DNA of 64,000 nt from contig NZ_SBJH01000095.1 in the NCBI RefSeq assembly GCF_004368405.1, positions 1-64,000 on the forward strand. Reading direction: 5' to 3'. Source of the stretch: Olivibacter sp. XZL3 (lineage in GTDB: Bacteria; Bacteroidota; Bacteroidia; Sphingobacteriales; Sphingobacteriaceae). Position 1 is the stretch's first letter; each line of letters opens with the position of its first letter. The translations under genes and the position numbers were made by a program. Below the pieces are notes generated by a model. That model saw only the letters and a list, made by a program, of their open reading frames with translations, ran no database searches and was not told where the DNA came from. Shown here piece by piece: positions 18,281-29,490 of the stretch.

Positions 18281-18866
18281 GTGAATCGTCATCAAAATAC
18301 AAAATCAGTTGTTATTCAAGCATCCATGGAGGTGTTCAAGCGTCGTGGTTACAACGACATCACCATGGACGATATTGCTAAAGCATGTGGAAAAGGAAGG
18401 AGCACGCTCTATCATTATTTTAAAAACAAAGAAGAGGTATTTGAAGAGTGGGCAATGGGTGAGTTTTTTAAGCTTTATGATAAAGCTGCAGCCCGCACCT
18501 CTTCGACGCTTAATCTGGAACATAATCTACAAAGATATTATGAGGCAATGCTTATAGAAATCTCCATGTTAATCAAAGAATATCCTAAGCTTCATGCCGA
18601 TCTTAAAACGCTGGATGTCCCCTTGTTGAGGATACAATCGAAGGCAACGGGATTTGAGCGAAAAAAAAATCAAACAGTTATTGGAGTGGGCTGTTGAAAA
18701 CAGGGAAATCCAGCCGAAGAACGACCGAGATATGGATTACTTGTCTTTAGCCACTGTAACCGCGTTGGCTAGTTTGAATATGGAAATGATTTTATTCGGT
18801 TCGGTAGAAGATCTCACATCTAAGTTATTTTGGATAATTAGCATATTGGTAAAAGGCTTACAATAA
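18281..18866 (+). pseudogene. TetR/AcrR regulator of the RND efflux operon, frameshifted
   Basis: A TetR-family repressor split into two frames. The first 130 residues hold the complete helix-turn-helix (ITMDDIAKACGKGRSTLYHYFKNKEEV) and part of the ligand domain. After GFER the frame runs into a stop at 18697, while the missing C-terminus (KIKQLLEWAVENREIQPKN to VKGLQ) continues in the +1 frame up to 18866. The switch lies in a run of nine A at 18661-18669. Eight A would restore one protein of about 195 residues, normal for TetR. It could be a sequencing error, a true loss, or slippage-based switching. The GTG at 18281 is the only start that keeps helix 1 complete. It precedes the RND genes it probably represses. 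Confidence 0.8.
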
Positions 18867-18877
18867 ATAAAGCAAAG

Positions 18878-18902
18878 TGGACATTTTTATAGAAAATGTC
18901 CA
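18878..18902. promoter_or_regulatory. Perfect 10-bp inverted repeat before the efflux adaptor gene
   Basis: TGGACATTTT, a 5-base spacer and AAAATGTCCA form a perfect palindrome of 25 bp. It shares GACA-N13-TGTC with the site in front of tetR. It lies 11 bp after the tetR stop. Because an ATG at 18896 falls inside the palindrome, the true start of the adaptor gene is more likely one of the later ATGs (18914 or 18923). Likely a TetR operator controlling the pump genes. Confidence 0.65.
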
Positions 18903-18922
18903 TTATCTTAATAATGGCAATA

Positions 18923-19999
18923 ATGGAAACTAAACGCAGTATCATCAGCATCCTAGCACTCGGCCTACTCTGCAGTTCTTGCAATGAAAAACAGCAGTCT
19001 CCACCGCTTGATCAACAGCCGGTAGAAGTCAAAACGCTTGCTTTATCAACGGATAATGAGGCTATCCGTCCTGTTATTTATAGCGGTACCGTAACAGCAG
19101 GAAAAACGATAGACCTGAGTTTCTTAGTATCCGGAAGGCTACAACGATTTCCCGTAGAAATCGGACAGTATATAAAAAAAGGCCAACTGATAGCCGAAGT
19201 AGACGACGCCGTCTATAGGAGTCAATATCAAGGTCAAAAGGCTCAGGCTACACTCGCAAAAGAAAACTACGACCGCACCAATCAGGTATTCCAGAAAGGC
19301 AGCATTGCAGAAATAAAGCTATTGGAAGCGAAATCCCAATACGAGCAAGCACAGGCAGCGGTCAGCGCGGCACAGGAAAATCTTTCGTACACCAAGCTAT
19401 ATGCACCCGTCAGTGGTTATGTTGGCAATAAATTGGCAGAAATCGGTAATACCGTCGCTCCCGGCCATCCCGTCATCCAACTGCTCGACATCTCTTTCTT
19501 GAAAGTAGAAGTTTCAATACCCGAAACAGAAATTAACCGCATCAAAAAAGGCTCCCTGGCATTAATCCGTGTGCCATCACTTCAATTAAATGATTTGGAA
19601 GGGGTGGTAGACGAGGTTTCTGTAATTGCCGGCCAAGGAGTGCCCACTTATAAGGCTAGTGTCTTATTGAAATCGGCTGGAACCGGGTTGAAGCCGGGAA
19701 TGGTTGCCGAGGTATCGCTCAAATCAGCACTCGCAGACACCCTTGAAAGAGAAACGGACAGCACAAAGTTTGCACCATTGGTTGTTCCTATCCAGACGGT
19801 GCAGATCGATGAACAAGGACAACAGTTCGTTTTCGTTAGCTCAGCCGACGGAAAAAGGGCTGAACGAAGGCTGATCACGACCGGAAAATTGTACGATAAC
19901 GGAATTGCCGTGCTAAGCGGGCTCGATGCTAAAGACCGACTTATTGTAAGCGGCTATCATAAATTGACAGACAGCACCCTCATCCAACTTGCTAAATAA
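18923..19999 (+). CDS. RND efflux periplasmic adaptor subunit (membrane fusion protein), lipoprotein
   Basis: About 358 residues from the preferred start METKRS. A lipoprotein signal ends in LLCSSC near residue 20. The middle shows the biotinyl-lipoyl-like hairpin halves (IDLSFLVSGRL, VEIGQYIKKGQLIAEVDD and later APVSGYVGNKLAEIGNTV) flanking a helical coiled-coil rich in Gln/Ala, then a beta-barrel and membrane-proximal domain. It would bridge the inner-membrane pump and the outer-membrane channel encoded next. Two earlier ATGs exist (18896, 18914); the first lies in an operator palindrome and adds no signal-peptide character. The gap to the pump gene is 12 bp. Confidence 0.93.
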   Translation: METKRSIISILALGLLCSSCNEKQQSPPLDQQPVEVKTLALSTDNEAIRPVIYSGTVTAGKTIDLSFLVSGRLQRFPVEIGQYIKKGQLIAEVDDAVYRSQYQGQKAQATLAKENYDRTNQVFQKGSIAEIKLLEAKSQYEQAQAAVSAAQENLSYTKLYAPVSGYVGNKLAEIGNTVAPGHPVIQLLDISFLKVEVSIPETEINRIKKGSLALIRVPSLQLNDLEGVVDEVSVIAGQGVPTYKASVLLKSAGTGLKPGMVAEVSLKSALADTLERETDSTKFAPLVVPIQTVQIDEQGQQFVFVSSADGKRAERRLITTGKLYDNGIAVLSGLDAKDRLIVSGYHKLTDSTLIQLAK

Positions 20000-20011
20000 T
20001 CCAATCGTCAC

Positions 20012-23000
20012 ATGAAGCATAACAAGAATTTAATAGATTGGGCTATGCATCACAAAATCGTGCCTTTGTCGGTGGCTTTTGTGCTGGTAGTATTCGGCTT
20101 TTATGCGCTTTTCAATATGCCTCGGAATGAATTTCCAGAGTTTACCGTTCGTCAAGGTGTATTAATAGGATTTTATCCCGGAGCTAATGCCCAACAGGTG
20201 GAAGAACAACTTACCACTAAAGTAGAGGAATACCTCTTCAACTTCAGTGAAGTGGATAAAAGTAAAACTTATTCCTATTCAAGGGACGGAATGATGTACA
20301 TCTTTGTGGAAGTTAGCGGAAAGGTGAAAGACAGTGATACCAAGGCATTTTGGAATAAGCTGAAAAACGGTGTACTCATTTTGCAGGCCGGTTTGCCAAA
20401 AGAAGTGAAAGGCATTATGGTTAATAGTGATTTCGGAAGCACTTCGGCCATGCTGTTATCTGTGGAATCCAAGTCGCGCCCCTATCACGACCTACTGAAA
20501 CATGTAGAAGAAATTGAAGATGAACTGCGAAGAATCAAAGAGGTTTCTAAAATAAGTCACACCGGTGATCTTTCTGAACAGATTGGCGTCTATGTCGACC
20601 ACAATAAACTCGCTCATTACGGGCTTTCGGTAGGTAGCATTATGCAGGTGCTGCAACAGGAAGGAGCCATCAATCCCGCCGGAAATTTGGAGGGGAAGGT
20701 TATTGATCGGCCTATTTACCTGTCTACTTTCTTTCGTACGGAAAACGACCTGGCTAAACAGATTATAAAAAGCGATAACCAAGGAAATACTGTTCGTTTA
20801 GGCGATGTAGCAACCATCCGAAAAGAATACGGCGATCCAGATTCCTATGTAACGACCAACGGAACAAAAAGTATCATCATATCCATGGAGATGACCAGTG
20901 GGAAAAACATTGTTCACTTTGGGAAGGAGGTAGACGAGCGCTTGGAGCGCATCATAAGCCAGTTGCCTTCAGACATTGTAGTGACCAAGCTAGCTGATCA
21001 ACCGGAGGTGGTGGGAGAATCAATTAACCATTTCATGAAAGAATTTGGCTATGCGTTGATCGGTGTTATCTTGGTTACCATTCTGCTCCTGCCTTTCCGC
21101 GTGGCTTCGGTTGCCGCCGCAACCATTCCAATAACCATTTCCGCAACCTTAGCCATTATGTATTTATCCGGCATTGAGTTGAATACGGTCACGCTGGCCG
21201 CTTTGGTAATTGTATTGGGGATCGTCGTAGACGACCCAATTGTGGTGATTGATAATCATATAGAAAAGCTAGACCATAAATTCAGTCTATGGGAGGCGGC
21301 ATCCAGCAGTGCGAAGGAATTGTTCCCTTCCGTCTTTACGGCAACACTGGCCATTTCTGCGACTTTTACGCCTTTAATATTCTTTATGGAAGGGATCGCT
21401 TCCGACTTTGTAGGGGATTTCCCGATCACAATCATTATTGCGCTCACTTTGTCGCTCATTATATCCATGTTGCTGGTGCCTTATTTTAACACCTTGTTTA
21501 TTAGACGTGGTTTACATGAGGAGAAAGCCAAAAAGAATTCAGATAAAGCCTCTATGCTCGATAGGCTTCAATTGTTCTTCAACAACCATATCGGCAACGC
21601 AATAAGCCATTGGAAACTGACTATTCTTTTCGGTGTCCTATCGGTTGTCATCGGCGTTTTCTTCATGGCATCATTGCCTCAACAGCTCTTTCCGAAAGTC
21701 GAGCGGAATCAGTTTGCCATAGAAATCTATTTGCCGAATGGCTATCGCCTGGAACAGACAGCCGAGGTCGTGAAAGAAATGGAGGCCATCATGACCAAAG
21801 ATGAGCGGATAACTAACTATACCAGTTTTATTGGTGCCAGTTCGCCGCGCTTCCATACGCTCTATGCACCCAACTTACCCACTAAAAATTACGCCCAAAT
21901 CTTAGTCAATACCACTACGGAAGAAACAACGGAGGAAGTATTGTCGGAGTATCAGAAAAAATACAGCGATCGTTTTCCACAGGCTTATGTCCGTATGAAA
22001 CAGCTAGTCATGTCGGACGCCCAGGCGCCTATCGAGGTACGTATAGCAGGTAATGATATTGCTAAGTTGAAGACTGTCGGACAGCAGATCGCTAAAATCG
22101 CCAAACAAACGGAGCAGGTCATTTGGGTGCGTACCGACTACCAGGAGTTGCTGGAAGGCATGACCATCAAGTTAAAAAAAGATGAAGCTTCCAGATTGGG
22201 TTTAAGCAAAACGGACGTCGCCAATGCCATCGCCATGAATACAGAAGGTCTGACCGCAACCCAGGTATGGGATGGCAAATATCCGCTGGATGTAAAGGTC
22301 ATGGAAAACAAGCATCAGAGCCTATCGGTATCCGACCTCCAGGGGCTAACCGTCGTTTCGCCTGTTACCGGAGCAAATGTCCCGCTACGACAAGTGGCTG
22401 ACATCACCCCTAGCTGGCATGAAGGTCAAATTGTACGGCGCAATGGGATAAGAACCTTAACCGTTAGGGTGGATATAGAAAAAGAGGCCGTAGCGGCAAA
22501 CGTCTTACAAAACATTAGGCCTACGATTGAAGAATTAAATTTACCGGAAGGGCTTTACATCGAATATGGAGGAGATAAACAGTTACAGGACGAGAATATG
22601 GGACCGATGGGGCTGTCGCTACTGTTGAGTATAGTGGTACTTACCCTCATCCTGATCTGGCATTTCAAGAGCCTTAAACATGCGCTGATCAGCATTACTA
22701 CCATGCCTTTGAGTTTGTTCGGAGCCGCCTTAGGTTTACACTTGATGAGCTATCCCTTCGGCTTTACCTCTTTCATCGGCCTGTTGGCCCTATGTGGAAT
22801 TGTCGTGAGAAATGGTATTATTCTAATTGATTTTGCAGATGAAATCAGAAACCACGAGCATTTATCCGTAAAAGAAGCTGCAATAGCTGCCGCTGAGAGA
22901 AGAATGAGGCCGATATTCCTGACTTCCTCTGCAGCTGCAGTAGGTGTCATCCCAATGATTATGAGCCGCTCTACGCTGTGGGGCCCGCTGGGAACGGTTA

Positions 23001-23116
23001 TCTGCTTCGGACTAATGGTGTCGATGTTGTTAACGCTCTTCGTGCTACCGGTGTTGTATTGGCTGATGTTCCGAAAACAAGATCAAGAGGTATCACTAAA
23101 TAAAGAAGACGCTTAA
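20012..23116 (+). CDS. RND efflux transporter, inner-membrane pump subunit
   Basis: 1034 residues, the normal length of an AcrB-type proton-driven pump. Twelve membrane segments are arranged in two halves, each with a large periplasmic loop. The proton-relay aspartates fall at residues 407-408 in VVDDPIVVIDN, as in AcrB. Other signatures are RNEFPEFTVRQG near the first loop, FTPLIFFMEG, and TSSAAAVGVIPMI in the second half. The substrate may be a drug, dye or toxic compound; it cannot be decided here. It is the central gene of the operon tetR-adaptor-pump-channel. The 27-bp gap to the channel gene suggests one transcript. Confidence 0.95.
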   Translation: MKHNKNLIDWAMHHKIVPLSVAFVLVVFGFYALFNMPRNEFPEFTVRQGVLIGFYPGANAQQVEEQLTTKVEEYLFNFSEVDKSKTYSYSRDGMMYIFVEVSGKVKDSDTKAFWNKLKNGVLILQAGLPKEVKGIMVNSDFGSTSAMLLSVESKSRPYHDLLKHVEEIEDELRRIKEVSKISHTGDLSEQIGVYVDHNKLAHYGLSVGSIMQVLQQEGAINPAGNLEGKVIDRPIYLSTFFRTENDLAKQIIKSDNQGNTVRLGDVATIRKEYGDPDSYVTTNGTKSIIISMEMTSGKNIVHFGKEVDERLERIISQLPSDIVVTKLADQPEVVGESINHFMKEFGYALIGVILVTILLLPFRVASVAAATIPITISATLAIMYLSGIELNTVTLAALVIVLGIVVDDPIVVIDNHIEKLDHKFSLWEAASSSAKELFPSVFTATLAISATFTPLIFFMEGIASDFVGDFPITIIIALTLSLIISMLLVPYFNTLFIRRGLHEEKAKKNSDKASMLDRLQLFFNNHIGNAISHWKLTILFGVLSVVIGVFFMASLPQQLFPKVERNQFAIEIYLPNGYRLEQTAEVVKEMEAIMTKDERITNYTSFIGASSPRFHTLYAPNLPTKNYAQILVNTTTEETTEEVLSEYQKKYSDRFPQAYVRMKQLVMSDAQAPIEVRIAGNDIAKLKTVGQQIAKIAKQTEQVIWVRTDYQELLEGMTIKLKKDEASRLGLSKTDVANAIAMNTEGLTATQVWDGKYPLDVKVMENKHQSLSVSDLQGLTVVSPVTGANVPLRQVADITPSWHEGQIVRRNGIRTLTVRVDIEKEAVAANVLQNIRPTIEELNLPEGLYIEYGGDKQLQDENMGPMGLSLLLSIVVLTLILIWHFKSLKHALISITTMPLSLFGAALGLHLMSYPFGFTSFIGLLALCGIVVRNGIILIDFADEIRNHEHLSVKEAAIAAAERRMRPIFLTSSAAAVGVIPMIMSRSTLWGPLGTVICFGLMVSMLLTLFVLPVLYWLMFRKQDQEVSLNKEDA

Positions 23117-23143
23117 AAAAGGTTTAACGAAATTGATAATTTC

Positions 23144-24454
23144 ATGAAAGTATCTTGGATTAACTGGATTAACTTTTTTCTGTTTTGTGTTTTTTCGAAG
23201 ACATTGCTGGCACAAGAACAACGGACCATCACGCTCGCCGAAAGTAAAAAAGCGGCTTTGGAATACAGTAAGCAAATCAAAAACAGCCAACTGGGTATCC
23301 AATCAGCTGAAGCAGGAAAGAAAAGTGCCGCCGCGAACTATTATCCATCGGTAAGTGCCACGGCTATCGGATTGTATAATTTCAAAGACTTCGTCGGCGC
23401 AATTCCGCCCATATTAGAGGAGGGAATCGACAACTTTTATTTTGCAGGTGCTACCGCGACGGAAGTACTTTATGCGGGTTCTAAAATCCGAACAGCTAAT
23501 GAACTGGCCTCACTGGAAGTGGAAATCAACAAAATCCGTGCAAAACAGTCGGTCGACTCCGTACTTTTACAAACGGAACAAAAATACTGGAACCTGGTTA
23601 ATCTTCAAGAACAGGTTAAAACCTTAACGGCGAATGAGCAATACCTGAATGGTATTCTAAAAATGCAGGAAGACCTATTGGCTGCTGGTTTTATTGCACG
23701 TAATGACTTATTGAAAGTTAAGGTACAGCATAGTAAATTGTTGCTGAACAAAAGTAAACTGAACAATGGAAGGAAAGTAGCACTCCTCGACTTTTGCTTT
23801 TTTCTAGGGATACCTTATGATACTACTTTGGTGGCCGCTGATGGACTGGATACGGCCCATATGCCACCGATTCAAGATACCGCACCGACGCTGGATTTGA
23901 CGGGGAATAAGGACTACCAGCTACTGGAAAAATCGTTAACGGCAGAGCAGCTGCAAACACGTATGGCAAAAGCGGATATGCTTCCTACTGTTTCCGTAGG
24001 GATGAGCGCAGGCCAAGCGGGCGTTATCAGCAACAACTTGGGAAGCATGTTCGTCCCCATGGCCTTTGGAACCATTAATATACCGATCTCCTCGTGGTGG
24101 GGAAGCGGTAAACAAAAGATGAATCAACGTGCCGTTGCAGAGAAAATTGCAGCTAATCGGTTCGAACATGGCGAGCAGCAAATAAAAGTGGGCTTATTAC
24201 AAGCTTGGTACACACTGGAAGATGCACAAAAGGAAATCGCCTACGCCAAAGAGAATTTTAACCAGGCTACGGAAAACTTAAAGGTTACCCGCGACAACTA
24301 TGAAAGCGGACTCGCAAACATAACCGATCTTTTGGATGCCCAAGCGCAAAAACAAGAAGCTGAAAGCGAACAGATTAAAGCCCTCGGCGCTTTTTACATG
24401 CAACAGGCCACCTACCACTATTTAACCGGAAAAATTACACAGTCGGATCTTTAA
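23144..24454 (+). CDS. TolC family outer-membrane efflux channel
   Basis: 436 residues with a cleavable signal peptide (FFLFCVFSKTLLAQ). Two repeated helical-hairpin halves of the OEP/TolC family are visible: the first around residues 30-215 with ALEYSKQIKNSQLGIQSAE, the second ending with DNYESGLANITDLLDAQAQKQEAESEQ. Three such chains form the trimeric tunnel across the outer membrane. It closes the RND operon and meets the convergent beta-galactosidase gene 28 bp later. Only a weak hairpin (CGCAA / TTGCG) lies in between. No lipid anchor cysteine is seen, unlike many TolC homologues in proteobacteria. Confidence 0.92.
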   Translation: MKVSWINWINFFLFCVFSKTLLAQEQRTITLAESKKAALEYSKQIKNSQLGIQSAEAGKKSAAANYYPSVSATAIGLYNFKDFVGAIPPILEEGIDNFYFAGATATEVLYAGSKIRTANELASLEVEINKIRAKQSVDSVLLQTEQKYWNLVNLQEQVKTLTANEQYLNGILKMQEDLLAAGFIARNDLLKVKVQHSKLLLNKSKLNNGRKVALLDFCFFLGIPYDTTLVAADGLDTAHMPPIQDTAPTLDLTGNKDYQLLEKSLTAEQLQTRMAKADMLPTVSVGMSAGQAGVISNNLGSMFVPMAFGTINIPISSWWGSGKQKMNQRAVAEKIAANRFEHGEQQIKVGLLQAWYTLEDAQKEIAYAKENFNQATENLKVTRDNYESGLANITDLLDAQAQKQEAESEQIKALGAFYMQQATYHYLTGKITQSDL

Positions 24455-24482
24455 CCTTTTCGCAAAAAAGAAATATTGCGTC

Positions 24483-27671
<3,189 letters not shown>

Positions 27672-27690
27672 CTATTCACGTGTACATTTA

Positions 27691-28686
27691 TTATTTGAAC
27701 CAGTTTAACTCCCACTCATCCATCCATTCGATGTAAGGCACTTCTGCATCCAGGCGCACAGGCAGCCAGATATATCGGCTATCCTGCAAGTTTTTGGGTC
27801 TCCATATGTCGGCCATGAAAATAAAGGCGTCTTTCTTTCCCTGAACGGGCAACACATAGGTCGACTGTCCACCGAAGGTTTTCTCTGCATCGGGACCGCG
27901 CATCGGATCGCCCAGCAGGGTGTACGGTCCCCTGATCTGATCGGCTACGTGTATCGAAGCTTGGTTTGGCGCCCAACCGGTACAACCGCTCGTAATCAGG
28001 TAATATTTATTCTTGTACTTGAATAAAGCCGGTGCTTCCCGCTGCCTCCTGAACAAAAAAGTGTCATCGGTGGTGGCCGACAGGAAGTCGTCGGATAATT
28101 TCACAATACGGAGGTCCATGTTTTCGTCCGACGAATAAATATGATATGCACTACCGTCGTCGTCTACATAGAGGTTCATGTCTCTGGACATATTCCCATT
28201 GGGCCTGAAACTGCTGACGAACCGGAACGGCCCGGTAGGCTTCTCGCTTACTGCAACACCGGCACGGGCGGCAGCATAGCCCTGCCCTTTAAGCTCGAGG
28301 TGAAACCACATCACATACTTATCGGTCTTTGAATTGTAAATTACCTTAGGCCGCTCCATAATGCATCCAAGGGTGATGTCGCTTTCAGGATCATTAGATG
28401 GAGATAGCGCAATCCCCTCATTTTTCCAGTCGTACAAATTAGTGGATGAATAGACGGCCACCCCGCCGGAGGAAGTCTTATCCCCCCGCTTTTCTCCATA
28501 CCAGTAATAAGTGCCTTCGTGGAATAATATCCCCCCGCCATGCGCATTGATGTGTTGCCCATCTGTATCCGGCCAAATGGCTCCCGACGTAATGACCTTA
28601 CCCTCCTGTCCGAAAGACCTCAAAACGCCGCTTATTAACAGCACGAACAGCGCGGTGAGCTGATATCGGTAGTATTGTTTTTTCAT
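27691..28686 (-). CDS. Secreted glycoside hydrolase family 43 protein, exo-beta-1,3-galactanase-like
   Basis: 331 residues with a signal peptide ending near SFGQ. A single five-bladed propeller of family 43 is indicated by GTYYWYGE, VYSSTNLYDWKNEG, ERPKVIYN and SRDMNLYVDDDG. At the place where most GH43 enzymes have the base Asp (ADP motif), this one reads NAHGGGIL. Absence of that Asp is known for the subfamilies around exo-beta-1,3-galactanase (GH43_24 and relatives), where another residue substitutes. This, and the neighbouring beta-galactosidase, suggests type II arabinogalactan as substrate. Subfamily placement is from memory of motifs and is uncertain; an alpha-L-arabinofuranosidase is possible. 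Confidence 0.8.
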   Translation of the reverse strand: MKKQYYRYQLTALFVLLISGVLRSFGQEGKVITSGAIWPDTDGQHINAHGGGILFHEGTYYWYGEKRGDKTSSGGVAVYSSTNLYDWKNEGIALSPSNDPESDITLGCIMERPKVIYNSKTDKYVMWFHLELKGQGYAAARAGVAVSEKPTGPFRFVSSFRPNGNMSRDMNLYVDDDGSAYHIYSSDENMDLRIVKLSDDFLSATTDDTFLFRRQREAPALFKYKNKYYLITSGCTGWAPNQASIHVADQIRGPYTLLGDPMRGPDAEKTFGGQSTYVLPVQGKKDAFIFMADIWRPKNLQDSRYIWLPVRLDAEVPYIEWMDEWELNWFK

Positions 28687-29490
28687 TGTTAAACTGTTTT
28701 TTTGCCTGAACTATTTCTTTTATGTATCCGAATTACTTGCTTGCAAGAAAGCGAAACTCCTGCAGGCTCGCGGGTTGCAAATTCGTAGAAAACAGGGGAG
28801 AAATTCGACTTCCCTTGACCCAGAATGAGTTTTAAGCTATATGCGGTAAGCAATAAGCATTAGGCTATAGCTACTGAGCAAGCCAGTACTACGGCAACTG
28901 CTACTGCTACTATTTTATCGCTCGCAACCGATAATCAGTTGTAAGCTTTAAGTTATAAGCTATATGCGGTAAGCAATAAGCATTAGGCTATAGCCACTGA
29001 GCAAGCCAGTACTACTGCAACTGCCACTACTACTGCTACTATTTTATCGCTCGCAACCAATAATCAGTTGTAAACTTTAAGTTATAAGCTATATGCGGTA
29101 AGCAATAAGCATTAGCCCCAGGCCAGTGCAACCGGCTACCAACAACTCGCAACTGACAACTGGCAACCAACAACTAATAACAAAAATAAACATCTCGTTC
29201 CTTAAGAATACCCGGAATTTAACCAATATATAGCAGCAATTAACTAGGTAAGCTATATGCGGTAAGCAATAAGCATTAGGCTATAGCTACTGAGCAAGCC
29301 AGTACTACTGCAACCGCCATTGCTACTGCTACTATTTTATCGCTCGCAACCAACAATCAGTTGTAAACTTTAAGTTTTAAGCTATAAGCGGTAAGCAATA
29401 AGCATTAGCCCCAGGCCAGTGCAACCGGCAACTGACAACTGGCAACCGGCAACTGAGAACTGGCAACTGACAACCGGCAACTAATAACTA
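28687..29490. repeat. Composite repeat field with 123-129 bp units and 7-bp repeats
   Basis: An 800-bp gene-free stretch. A unit beginning AAGCTATATGCGGTAAGC starts at 28834, 28957, 29086 and 29250, and in altered form at 29379, so neighbouring copies are 123-129 bp apart. Each unit opens with 7-bp steps of TAAGCNN and has a core CTGCTACTATTTTATCG. The field closes with 7-bp steps of AACYGRC type (about 29421-29480) that end in AACTAATAACTA, whose last three bases are the TAG stop of the phospholipase gene on the minus strand. Unit length differs by about 6 bp through CTACTG-type steps. No inverted repeats or transposase frames are seen. Confidence 0.85.

Noticed and set aside
24455..24482. 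Hairpin between the TolC and beta-galactosidase genes as terminator
   Set aside because: Only a 5-bp stem (CGCAA / TTGCG) with an A-rich loop and no T-run; too weak to call.
28834..29480. Possible CRISPR array
   Set aside because: The repeating units are 123-129 bp and almost wholly repetitive, with no unique 30-40 bp spacers and no cas genes in the window.
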